Shown: positions 20,590 to 34,024 of the stretch, one piece after another
Layout of the letters: every line of letters begins with the position of its first letter
How positions within the stretch are numbered: the stretch's first letter is position 1
Source: Warburgia ugandensis
Taxonomy: Eukaryota; Streptophyta; Magnoliopsida; Canellales; Canellaceae
Direction of reading: 5' to 3'
Length of the DNA stretch: 64,000 nucleotides
Assembly (NCBI GenBank): GCA_035236585.1
Contig: CP141137.1
Coordinates: 14,152,327 to 14,216,326, forward strand
Program-made: the position numbers and the translations under genes
The notes under the pieces: model-generated
What the model saw: the letters and a program-made list of their open reading frames with translations, nothing else
Database searches by the model: none
Told to the model about the DNA's origin: nothing

Positions 20590-23500
20590 AATTTTCATTT
20601 AGTAAGCCCCTAACTTTTGCAATGAAATTAGATAAAGAATGAAATTGAGAATTTCAAGGAAAAATCAGGCTGAAATATTAGGGTTATTAAAAATGCACTT
20701 CTCATAGAAGTATAATCAAAGGATAAGATGTGTATAATTGAAAGCATACTCAACAAACCCTTCAGAATGACTATAAGTACGACAAATTTTGAATTCGGAT
20801 GAAAAATCCTTACTTTTCTACAATTTATGAACAAAAGGGTAAAATGATAATTTTACTCATAATTGAGAACTAAGACATGAAAATTTGGAATGTACCTGAA
20901 AATATGAATATAACGCCACTAAGTATGCCCAATTTTGAGTTTATGAAAATAAATACTATTTTTCTCCATTTTTAAAATTAAAAGGGCAAAATGGTCTTTT
21001 CACATCTGTGGGGCCCATAAGGGACCCACAAAGGAATCCAATGGCCATAAAATGTGTAATTATGAGTCAAACCACTACCGCCTACTAGTGGAGAAGGAGG
21101 TGATAATGGGAATCCAATGAACATTGAAAAAAAAAGAATAAATAAAACATAATAATTACACATAATCATGAAAAAACCCAAAATGCCTATAAATACCTCA
21201 AAAAAAAAAAATTCTCAAATATGTTCATAAAATTCCCCATGAAAAACCCTAGTCTCCACCAAAATTTCAGCTCAAACTTTTCCCCCTTTTCTCTCTTTTC
21301 TTCTTCCTTTTCCCCTCTTTATTTCCTTCTGTTAGCGCGTCCACAAACGCACTCGAGAGAATATTCCCCTTGATCCATTAGGCGCATCTGTAGATGCATC
21401 GTCCCTGACAAGCAAGGTTTTCACCTTGCTATAGTTTTTCAATTAGATGTCCACTTTGCACCATTGAAACCTTAATCCACTTTGTAAAAAAGGTTCAACA
21501 TATCCAAATACACAAAAGCCTTATACTTTTTCGACGGTCAGTGGAGCATTCACCCTCCAAATCATCCAAAAATAATAGCTTCAGTGACTTATAATTAGGC
21601 ATGGATTTTCTTATTTTTCAGCCAAGTTTCCAGACTCTGACCACTCCAAGTAGGTGGATCTCATCCCCCTTTTCATTTTCCCTAAGTTAATTTTTGGTTT
21701 TGGGCTCATCAGAGGTGTTTCTCCAGTGAACTAGTACCAGTGATCATGCCTTGATTCACCACCTTGTACAGCTCAAATGAAACTTCTGAGCCATTGGATG
21801 GATTTCTGGGGCCCAAAAACCCTAGGAGATAAAATCTAGTTCGTTGATGGTCAAAGATGGAGGAGATCCGGTCATGGGTGATCCGACGGTCCATATCTAG
21901 ACCGTCTTGCCTATAGCCCATCACATCTGCCTGACCACCCAGAATAGGAGGTAATGGGAGTGTGTCACTGGTCATCCCCGCACTTATAAGCCCATATTCG
22001 ATCTGGGCCGTCTAAAATTTGAACTAGAATCTTGTTTTTACAATTAAGAGCACAATATAGCTCTGATTTTAGATCTGAAACTTTATGTAGATTCCTTTTC
22101 ACTTTTGTAAGTTATTGAACTCATGAAATGTATATTTTAAATTGTATTTATTTGAGATTATAAAAAAATTGAAAGTAACAACCTTGGATCATGATCAAGA
22201 TGATCCCAAAATAGAAATCTAAACTGATGGATGGGTTCAAAGGATCCCAAAACAAGGATAATGATCATAGTAAAATTTTTGAGTTTCTAGATCAAGTAAA
22301 TCAACAAAAATAGTAAGATTAAAGTTCAGCCTTTAAAATGGGCTGAACTAAAATCTTAAAATCCCAATTCTGATCTCAATTTAACTCTAAATTGAGATCA
22401 GAAAGTTGAGTTGGATTCCTTTTAATGAGTAGAACCTACTGAACTTTGAAAATTTATGTTTTTATGCATGTAAAATTTTATTAATGAAGAAAAGTATTAC
22501 TAATTCTTATGATTAATGAAATTTGGAATGATCAAACTATATAATTCTAATCCATTGATGATCTTATGATTTTAAAACATAGAATCAATGGTTATAAGTG
22601 ACTGGTCTATGTTTAATTAAGAGCTCTAGCCTTAAAAAGTAGTAAGATCCATAAAATGAATTATAATCTCCTTGATCAAGTTGATTAAGGCTGATTGGAT
22701 AGTATGAATATGTTTTGACGAAGATATGAAGTTAATATCATATGGATTTATGGACTGGATGATGATGATTTGGGATATATCAAGATCTATGCCCTTAAAT
22801 TGGATAAAATGACTTAAGATCTTCTTAATTAGTTGGATCAAGAAAGATCAGGCCATTTGATGAGATACATTAATGATCTAATAATGAAATCATATCAAGA
22901 AGATGTATTAGATCCAAAGAAAAATGAAAAGATCAAGATCTAAATCCTAAAAGAGAAAGAAATCAATTATGACCATTGGGTCATGATGAATAGTTATAGC
23001 ACGTTAGATTTTCATTTGAATTATTGAACGTTTTTATAATTTTCATTTATTGCTTAGTAGATTTAATTATTTATTATGCTTTAATGCTTATGTTATGAAA
23101 ATTATATTGAAAATATAATTAAATGAAAATAGAGTTGAAGAACAATTACATGGAATGAATGACATTGACTTAATGATAGTAAGGGCCATAGTTAGTAGGA
23201 TAATATAGGGAATATAAATTCCTTAGCTCAAAATAGGAGAATAATGAAACTCTATGAATGACATTTTAAATATTCATAGATTGAATTAAAATCAATTAGA
23301 AAGAGTACTTAAGGTTAAAATGCTCATAGGAACCTTATAAAGGGTTGAGTTAAGGTCACCCTAATGGATGATGAACATGGTGGTTAAGGGGTTTCTCCAA
23401 TAGAGCATCACTCTTCCCCCACCTTCAGTTGACGTTTGTGAGGTCTAAATGCCTACTTACATGAGGATTGAAGTAACCACTTTGTGTTCAACCATTCAAC

Positions 23501-25346
23501 TAGCAAGCCTTAGCCAATTTGGCATAAGAGGAGTCGTCTAGACTTAGGATGAAATAAGCTATCCTCAACTAATAAAACATTAACTGGTTGAATAATAATA
23601 ATAAGAGTATAAAAGGTTAGCAAATTACCTCATCCTAATAAACATTGTAAATAGGATAAGGAAGATCAAACAAGATCTAAGAGAGATCTTGAAAGATCAC
23701 AAACAAAAAGAAAAGAAATATAATGTAGATTATATTATTTGTATGATTTTACTTATAATGTAGATTGTGAACTTAGAAGGTTTGAAACCTTGATCATATA
23801 TGATTCAAGGAAAGTTAGGTCATCCCTTATAGGATAACCCAAATACATGTAGAAAGAATATTGGCATAGAAGAATAACTTTATACGTATGGTTTGATAGA
23901 TGTGTGAATCAAGATCGTGATGGACAATATGGAGTGAGTATCACTTGAGATGTATGAATCAAGACCATGATACCACTTTGTGGTAGGTGGATGTACAAGA
24001 ATGTATTAAGGATTTATGTGTATACATACATGATCTTCTGTCTAGAATTATATACCTTCATGATATAAGTATACTAGTACCTTAGCATATTCATGATCCA
24101 ATTATATGATCTAGCTAAGTGATCCAAACCCATGATCCAATTCAACTGATCCAATCCAATGATCTAATCAAATGAGGTGAAAGTAATGAGATATATAGAC
24201 TAAGGAAATCCTAAGAATAGGGCATAGAAAATATTCTAGCCTTAGTTAAACAGACACATCGTCTGATATGTATAATGTATTTTACATACAAGCATGGTGC
24301 CTTGTGATTTGGTTTTACGTAGTCCTAGGACTGGGGATGCTATGCTAGGGAATTTATTAGGGTTTGGCCACCCACCTCTTGAAATTTATATAATGGATAC
24401 CATGCCCAAAGAGAGGCTAAACGTCAGGTGGGGCAATCATAGGAAGGCCGCCACTGTGACAACCATGGTTCCCTCCATGCGAACATGGACTTTGTTATTT
24501 CTATAGTTGGTATCAGTGAATGATTATGCAGTTATTTGAGCTGACTTTAAGGATTGAAACTACGGCATAGTAGTCCTGAAGTATTTTGCATTATGATGCA
24601 CTTATGATAGGCATAGTATAATTCCATGGCATGATGAAATGCTACTACATGAGTTCTTGAAAAGAAAATCCTCGTATGAGAATTGGTTAAATATGGACCT
24701 GTTAAGTGGAGTATATAGTCAGGGGAAGGAAAAAGTTTTGAGCAATTTTCACTATTTTAACATATTTATCCTATACTACACAAATAACGTATATACTCTA
24801 TGTTGAGATAACTCATGAGTAGATAACCATGATGGAATAATGACTGAGGTATGTATTCTTATATTAGTAAAGTAATATATTTGTGTATCTCATGCCAAGC
24901 ATAACTTGCTAAGATATTGTAAATGTTTGAATGTTTACAATATCTCAAAAACAGAGAAGGAGAATTAGGAGCTCAAGACGGCAAAAGACTTGAAGAGAAT
25001 AATCAATCAAGGTATGTACCTTGAAGACATGTAATTTTTTTATATTTAAGAGCATTGTATTGTATTGAGAGTTTTTAATGTAAGGTGAGATTTGAAATTT
25101 GGACAATGGTTTGTAATTATAATGCAGGGGCGGTGTAAGAGTGAACCACTGGATGATTCCTGATATTCAATAACATTTTATTTTATACAAAATGTCTATG
25201 TGTATTATGTACCTTGAGGTGAGACTGGGGTTTTGTTACAAACGAATTTAAAAGAAAAGAATTTTTGCTGTATTGTTTGCAATTTTTTTTTTACCATTAA
25301 AGGCCCTGCCTTTGAAAAATGTATTACAAAAACCTGGGTTGTCACA
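20590..25346 (+). mobile_element. Long LTR of a Ty3/gypsy-like (chromovirus-type) element, left end uncertain
   Basis: The right end (GTTTTGTTACAAACGAATTT... to CCTGGGTTGTCACA at 25346) parallels the 3' end of the LTR at 29421. A TATA box (TATAAATA, 21188) with AAACCCTAG and a pyrimidine-rich leader follows the same plan as 27071 in that LTR, and the 24.3-kb block recalls 28.3 kb. No gag or pol lies within. The left boundary is a guess: no TG start with a matching duplication was found. Confidence 0.5.
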
Positions 25347-26286
<940 letters not shown>

Positions 26287-26645
26287 CAAGGTTGTTTTCC
26301 CATTTTATATATTGCTCTTCTATTGAAACAAAATTTCGCCACTCATTTAATTTCCAATACAAAACTTAAAACCATGGTTAAAGCAAAATGAACTACATAT
26401 GTTAATTCAAAGAAAAACTTAAATAAAACGAGCATTCTTCTTAGACTAGTAATAAAAAACTTAAACCACTTTTGTAGAAACTACTTCCCTTCAATAATAT
26501 ATTTAGACAAGCTGAAAGTTTTTAATAATGTTGTCAAAGAAAAGAAACTTTTGAATGGAACAGTGGTGCGAGATTTGAAGATGCTTTGTGCAACTATGGC
26601 TTTGCAAACACATGGTTTCTACGGGAAAGTAGGGCAAATGGAGGA

Positions 26646-29421
26646 TATCATGACCCAAAAATTTTAAGTTCTTTTGTAGCACTTTACCAACTATATGTTT
26701 GTCTTTTATTAAATTGCTATAGATTAGTTATTTTAATTCATATATAATTAATAAGTGGATGGATGTTCTAGTTTAATTAAAATATGAAATGAAAGAATTT
26801 GTGAGAAGTAGCTATATAATTAGATTTTACGCTCGAAATGGAATCCAACGCCTCAAAGAACACTAAAAACGGAGTTTGTGTGACCAAGTTAGGGGCATTT
26901 GAAGATGAGGGGTATTTGTGTAATTTGAACTTAAAAACAAAAAGGGCTAAAAACTCAGGGGGTCGTTTTTGATAACGACACCCCCTGGTCATCCCCTACC
27001 TCCAACTGACGCATTGCATCGCCTTTGTGCAATGCAGCGCTACAAAAATGGTGGCACCACCTTCATAGGCTATAAAAAGCCCTCTCCCCCTTTCCTCCGA
27101 TCATCCCTCCTCTTCCGGCTGCTCAAGCTAGGGTTCCGGCAGAAAAATGGGGAAATCGTATCACCGAAGAAGGGCACCATTTCAGGCTGCACAGGTAAGG
27201 CCTTTCCCCCCTTCTCTCCTTGGTTGTCCCTTTCCAGACTAGATCCATGACGGATCTGGCATTTCTCGGCCAAAAATGGCTGGAAGAAACCCAGATTTGA
27301 TGGGTCTGCCGACCCATTGAACCAAACACGCCCCAGGGATGCCCCGCGTAATGCGCACTCGAAAATGTGCTCCCTGGAGCAGCCTTCGAGTGCGTGCAAT
27401 CGTGCGAGTGCAGTCCCGGTCCTACCGGGATGCACGAGTACCCCAGGAGCTATGACATGCGCACGCCTACGCCGAAGACGCCCCTGAGCAACACCGTCCA
27501 GGATGCGTGCCCTGGTGTGTCGTTCAGGCATGTGCAGGCATGCGAACACTGTCTCGGCTCGAACGAGGAGGCACGCGTCCTGGGAACCGTGACGTGCAGG
27601 CCCGGTATGGACGTGCCGGCCCGGTATGGACGCGTCCTGGGAACCGTGACGATCGACAATCCAAAAGAACCATTGTGTTTGTATTTATGACATGCACTTA
27701 CTTATATAGTAAAATTTAGGATCATAAGACTATTTGATGTAACTATAGCATAAAAATCTCATAGATCGGCAAGATCAAAGATGATCAAATCTCATAGATT
27801 GACCCATTTGATAAATTAGGAGATCAATATACCTAGATCAACCCTAAATTACATAAATCAACCATTAGAAACCCACAAATCAGCAATCTATAACCTATAG
27901 TATAGATCTAGCCGTTGATCTGTAAAATAGGAAATAATATTTAGATTTTTATTTCCAAATAATACCTAGGACTTCATAAAGGTAATCTAGAGCTCGAATT
28001 GAGGAGAAACGTCATCCAAGAGACATCGAGGTAGGTAGTCTGATACTACTAAGTTTTCAAATGCATTTCAAACTCTAAGTGATTTACTTGACTTTATTAC
28101 CATATTTAGTATGCTTTTTGAAATATGATGTTCTTATACAAGCATGGGGAATTGTCTTCATGATTTATAGCCTTGAATGCAATTACTGGCATGAACAGAT
28201 TTTATGCATTGCTCGCATGTTTTGAAAATAGTTGTATAAATTGCCTGATTTATGATAATTGAGATTTGGATTAATTATATATGCTTTTGGGCTATTGAGT
28301 CTGGTGGGCACTATGCTGAGAGCTTGTTATGTAAGGGGTTGGCCTCCTAGCCTCTACCATAAAAAGTGGATGGTATCACTGCCAAAATGGCATTGTCCCT
28401 TCCTCGACTGCTGTGGTAAACATGGACGACCACTGGAGGTATTCATGACACCCTTTCGGGGACATATCCATAGTCGCCATGGAGGGCTATGGTAGGTGGT
28501 CTCTAGATACCAGAGACACATGAATCCAGATGTGTGTTGATCGTGAGTATAGTTTGCCCTATGATTTCAGTTTTATTGATATGCATATAGCATTTAGATG
28601 GTCATAGACAAGTACTCATGACCAGTTGGTTTGATATGTTTGTCAACCCCATCAGCTTGAGTTCCAAGTGGGAAAATCGCCGAATGAGGCAGCCTGTGGT
28701 GGGAACAAAATCGAAAGACCATGTGCATGATATCTATAGCCAGGCTATTATCTGCTTTGCCCGATTACCATTTTAAGAATTTCATACTTATGATTAGTTT
28801 ATGATTCATTGTGTGATTACTACTCTATGATTTTCGTGATAGTTATATCGTTGATTTCTAAATTTTGATAAAAGCTTCCATGATTGAAATGTGCAAACAA
28901 GCTTATGATTTATGAATAAAAATGTATGTTTCCACAAAGAGAACTTGCATGATGTTTCACATGAAAAGCCTCTTTTGAAACCATGTATGTTGCATGTTGT
29001 GTTTTCAAATAGTAGTATCAGATCACCTACTGAGTATGAGGAATACTCACCCAAATATATTATTTTTACAGATTAGCTCCAACACAGGATTAGAAGAAGT
29101 ATAAGAAAATGTTAGCGCTACGATCAAGTATAAATGTAAGTATATGATCTACCCTTTGGACATGTATCTGTACTTACTACAGTAGGACTGTGAGCTGTGA
29201 CTGGATAGACCTGAGAAGACATTCATAATTACCGTAATTTTCAAAACTACTTTGTTCGGTGTAAAAGCAAATGACACTCGGGGTTTTCAAAATGAATTTA
29301 AAATAAAAGATTTTTCTGTTGCACTGCATTATTTTATAAAATTGTTTTCAAATAGGGATTGATCCCTCCTTAGGAATTAGTTTTGCATTTAAAAATGCAT
29401 GTGAAAACCCGGGTCATCACA
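26646..29421 (+). mobile_element. Probable solo LTR, chromovirus-like
   Basis: Starts TATCATGACCC (probably an altered TGTCATGACCC) and ends ACCCGGGTCATCACA. Five-base flanks are GAGGA (26641-26645) and GAGGG (29422-29426), one mismatch. Internal landmarks are a TATA box (TATAAAAA, 27071), CTAGGGTTCC leader and a GC-rich stretch at 27300-27660. No internal domain or second LTR adjoins it, so it is read as a solo LTR from recombination. Confidence 0.65.
27300..27660. repeat. GC-rich LTR segment with short internal duplication
   Basis: A markedly CpG-rich block in an AT-rich neighbourhood. The phrase CGCGTCCTGGGAACCGTGACG occurs twice in part (about 27567 and 27630) around two copies of GGCCCGGTATGGACG. 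Overlapping open frames on both strands reflect base composition, not genes. Confidence 0.65.
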
Positions 29422-31716
29422 GAGGGTTTCCTATTGATAAGTATCCAAATTTGTAATAAAGGTACCCAATTAGCTGCCCATATGTTATAACTTATAATGT
29501 TAAATTAGGATTTTTAGCAAAAAATTATAATACATGCATTTTTTACCTAATAAATCAAATATTTAATAATCTGCATGTTTAAAGACTAATTCGAAAGTAA
29601 GTATGTGAATAATCATAATTTTTTAGAATTTAATTAGAGTTTTTTTACTTTTTGTAGGAATCAAGATGATGATTTGACGGTCAAGATTGATCGTGGTAAA
29701 AATTAAAAATCAAGATCAAAAGATCGAGTCAAGGCCTAAACGTCATCAATCCAAAACGGAATTAAGGATCAAGATTACTTTAATGCAAGCAAAGAATGGA
29801 ATTGGAGAAGTCAAAGGTAACTAAAGTGGGCCCATACACAAGCCAGACAAAGTCTACCACCTTTGCATAGGATTCACTTAAGCCACCTAAGCCATAAAAA
29901 AGGTGACAAGTTAAGAAGTCTAGCGAGCCATCAAAGCCAAGGGGGTTGAGCTACCAAGCTAAGCCAAAAGATCCCCCAAAGTCAGTTATGAAGCCAAGCT
30001 AAATGAGGTCTCAAAGCAAGCTATCAAGCCACTTGAGCCAAGCTATATAGAGGGCTATGATTAGAGGAGAATCTATAGCAAATATCATGGAATTTTAAGA
30101 AAGTAATATGTGGACATTTCAGTGAAAATCTAATTGGGTAAAGTAACATGTGGACCAATAGGAGGAGGCCATCTTAATTTTCCATCTTTTCCACTTATTT
30201 TTCTATTTTCTCTCTCTTCATCTCACCCTACATGCACTCCACGATATCTTAAAGGAGGAGACACACCTTCTTAAGAAGGTGGTGCCCCCCACCTTCCTAA
30301 ACTCCCACTTCAACCAGCCACTAATCCTATATCTACCAAATCGCCTCACTCCACCCCATTCCCTTTCTTTCCCCTTATCTTTCGACCTTTCCCCACCTAT
30401 ATCTCCCTTTCCTAACCACCTAACTTCCTCATAAAACAATTGGAGGAAAGGAGTTCCATGCAAACCCTTAAGAAGGTGACCCCTCCTTTTCCCCCTTCTT
30501 CGCTTGAGTGTTTTATTGGGTGCCCTAAATCTAGCCTTCATCCCACCCTTTATCTTCATCTTATCATCTCCAACTTTCTTTCACTTTCTAGCTTTACCTA
30601 GATCCCAATTAACTACCCAAAGATTACACCTTTAAGCCCAAAAGAGAATCACAATTTCCCACCCCTTTTGGAGTCCACAAGTTATACTAATTCCTAAGTA
30701 AAAATCTGAGGAATTTCCTAACTCTCATGATGATCTAAGCCTTCCATTCTTTAGAGGATATGATCTACTCACCCTGGAAAGAAAAAACCCAAAACTTATA
30801 ACTACCTAGGGCCTCCATGATGGGGACTATCTTTTGGTGAGTTGGAGACATCATTAAGAAGGTGGCGCCTCCCTCATCCTCTTTTTTCTTTTTGACATGT
30901 TTTCCTTAGAAATTTTGTCTTCCAAAAAGTTGTACACTCATCTCCATCACTTGCTCTTTGCTTCCTCACCCACCAAAGGTTAGTTCTTTACAAGCTTTTG
31001 TTCTTGTTTTATTGATGTGTTCCTTGGTTGTTATTGTTCATGCATTCCATCTCTTAGCTAAGCTTTCTTACTTGTTTGTTTCAAGATCCAAGGTTTGTTT
31101 TTCCTAGAAGTGACAGCCAAGGAAAAAGTCACCTTGAATCCATTTGGTTACATTCCTCTTTTTTCTTATTCTTTCCTTGCCTTAGATCTTGTGTTTATGC
31201 TTTCATTACTATGATTTTGGTGGTTTTTCAATTGTAACTCCTCAAAGGTTCACACGCAAACTTACCCTTGGTAATTGGATAATGATTGAATAGCTTTGAA
31301 GGGGGTTTTTGGGTCAATTATGGTGTGCACATCCCATGGATGATGCGCACCACAATTGTAGTGATTTCTCTCTATATTTGTATTATTATTTCACTTGAAT
31401 AAAGATCCAAGCTTTGATTCATGGTATTCCCTTCTAATTATGAACGTTAATCTTTTCTAGCTTAATGCCATAAGTGAATGATTAGATTCATACTTGTTCT
31501 AGCAATATCTTGCATTAGTTTCAACACTAACACACCATCAAAATCATGCGCACCACTCTCGGTGTCACAAGCATGATTTTGATGAGTATTACATTGCTTA
31601 AAATTGTCATTTCATGTTGTTTATGGTTTCATGCACTCCTTTAGTTATTAACAATTTACTTATGTTGCTTTATTGATCTTGCATCTTAATCCATAGGTGT
31701 TTTGCTAGAAATTATA

Positions 31717-32662
31717 TGTCACGCTCGTGTCCTAAATAGTAGAGTAAAACGAAAAAAATCACGAACATTAGAAATCCATGATGCCAAGTCACTTGTCAGA
31801 CTGTGCTTGGAGAGAGCTTTCCAACGACACTAAGAATGCGCGAAACGGAGATCGAGAGCGAAAGACCCAGGGGTTTTCCCATCGAGTAGAGGGGTTCCAA
31901 ATTGATAAGGGCACCCCCTAATGCGTGTGAACTCAGTGCCACGTGGGAGGAGCTCTACACGCGGGTGCGTGGAGCTCTACTCCCACACGTCTGTTTGCAA
32001 CACTGGGAAGAGGGAGCCAAGCCGGCAACCCTCTCCCCTCATTTTTTTCGACTGCTCTCCCTCCCCTCTGGCACAATTTTTCCAGGCGACCCACTCACCC
32101 CCTTCCCATGGATCACTCTCCTCTTCCGATCAAGCTCCACCTACCTAGGAACCAGGTCATTCCTGTTTCTCAGGCAAACAGAAACTCCTCGCAGTGATTC
32201 CCTCTTCTCGCCGACTTCCTCTCCCTCGACGACTCGCACACCAGCGAAGGTTAGGGGTGAGTCTTCTCCTTCACCTCCCTTTTCCCCCTTGTTCCTTTTT
32301 CCTCTCCATTCCCCGTTCTTCCTCCATTTTTCGACGAGTTGGGGTGGTGAAAAATCTCGTCGGATTCATGTTATACAGGGAGGGAAATGGGATTGGATTG
32401 AAGATCCACCAGTTTAGGTTGTTCCTTAGACGTTTCTAAGTGAAACCCCTTTTGTTTCACGGAGATCCGGCAAGAAACGACGCTGAAAAATGGAAAAAAA
32501 CAGCACCTAAGGTTAGTTCTAAAAGCCCTTGAAAAATCCGGCAAAAAATGTTAGTTTCAGCAAAAATCAAAAGGGGAAAATGTTAGAAAATAAAAATTCA
32601 GGAAATTCCAGGCATTCCCAAGAAATTTCGCTAGAAAATGAGGTTGCCTGTGTCGCCGGCGA
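31717..32662 (+). repeat. 5' LTR, truncated
   Basis: Aligns base for base with 34025 to about 34993 of the 3' LTR with scattered differences (for example AAAACG against AAAATG), then stops abruptly at GTCGCCGGCGA. Confidence 0.9.
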
Positions 32663-33990
32663 TATTTGAGTAGATTAATGGTCCCTCCAGTTGATGAGGT
32701 TAGGAGAGGATTGCTAAGTAAGGCACACCGGTCTAAGTTTTCGATACATCCCGGTAGTACGAAGATTATCAAGACCTTAGGAGACACTTTTGGTGGAAGG
32801 GTATGAAGAAGGACATTGCTGAATTTGTTGCTCGATGTCTGATTTGTCAACAGGTTAAAGCAGAACATCAAAAGCTTGCCGGGTTACTACAGCCATTGCC
32901 AGTGGCGGAATGGAAGTGGGAGCAAATTACCATGGATTTTGTGGTAGGTCTTCCACGTAGTAAGCAAGGTTGGAACAACATTTGGGTGATTGTGGATAGA
33001 CTGACCAAGTCAGTGCACTTCCTGCCGGTGAAGGTTACTGATTCACTCGAGACATTGAGTCGGTTGTATGTATGTGAGGTTGTAAGGTTACACGGGGTAC
33101 CTGTATCCATTGTGTCAGATAGAGATCCGAGGTTTACTTCTCGGTTCTTGAAGAGTTTACAGCAAGCGATGGGTAGAAGGCTAACTTTTAGCTCGGCATT
33201 TCATCCCCAGATAGATGGGCAGTCTGAGAGAGTGATTCAGGTGCTTGAAGATATGTTGAGAGCTTGTGTGTTAGACTTCTAAGAGAAGTGGGTCGAATAT
33301 TTACCTTTGGTGGAATTCTCGTACAATAACAGTTTCCAATCGAGCATAAGGATGGCATCATTTGAGGCTCTATATGGTAGGCCATGCCAATCTCCAATCT
33401 GTTGGGCAGAGGTTGGTGAGGCATCATTACTAGGCCTTGAGGTAGTCAGAGAAACCATAGAAAAGGTAAAGCAAATCAGGCAGCGGTTGTTAACCGCTCA
33501 GAGTAGGACCAAGAGCTATGCTGATCGAAGGAGGTGACCCTTGGAGTTTGAGGTAGGAGATTATGTGTTCCTAAAGGCGCGGCCAAGGCCAGGAGTGACA
33601 CGTTTTGGCAAACGGGGGAAGTTGTCTCCTCGATTTATCGGACCGTTAAAGATTCTAGAGCGTGTGGGCGAAGTTGCTTATCGGCTGGCTTTTGCCTCCA
33701 CAGTTATCATTGATTCATAATGTTTTCCATGTGTCGATGTTGAGGAAATATGAGCGGGACCCTTCTCACATTCTTGATTGGACAGGCCTTGCCATTTAGG
33801 AGGATGTCTCTTATGAGGAGAAACCAATACAGGTGGTTGACTATAAAGAACAGGTGTTGCGTTGAAGAGTGATACCACTTGTAAAGGTGGTATGGCAACA
33901 TCACTGGACAGAAGAAGCCACATGGGAGCTGGAGTCGGAGGTTCGGCATAAATACCCAGAATTATTTGAGGACTCAGGTATTTATCTAAT
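32663..33990 (+). pseudogene. Chromovirus integrase with chromodomain-like tail
   Basis: Order: zinc-binding region (VPPVDEVRRGLL, a His-rich RSKFSIHPG block, RRHFWWKG then CLICQQVK), catalytic core with all three acidic positions readable (TMDFVVGLP, VSDRDPRF and DGQSERV), the FSYNNS...ALYGR block, and a chromodomain-like IPLVKVVWQHHWTEEATWEL near 33900. Breaks: a one-base loss near 32768, TAA at 33280, TGA at 33535 and later stops. Integrase would insert element DNA; the chromodomain would target chromatin. This copy cannot be translated whole. Confidence 0.93.
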
Positions 33991-34024
33991 TTCAAGGGCG
34001 AAATTTCTTTGAATAGGGGAGTGT

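Noticed and set aside
20353-20602. Frames with poly-(Arg-Glu) or poly-(Leu-Ser)
   Set aside because: Translations of the GA microsatellite; same for frames over 26106-26342 and 54049-54489.
27070-27690. GC-rich open frames up to 159 codons on both strands
   Set aside because: Mutually overlapping frames in a CpG-rich LTR segment without domain similarity.
30218-30559. 113-codon minus frame, Arg/Lys/Gly-rich
   Set aside because: Purine-rich LTR sequence without family features.
31902-32439. Several overlapping + strand frames of 75-171 codons (also 34229-34769)
   Set aside because: They occur in both LTR copies of the chromovirus; CpG-rich LTR sequence keeps frames open by composition, and the frames differ between copies.
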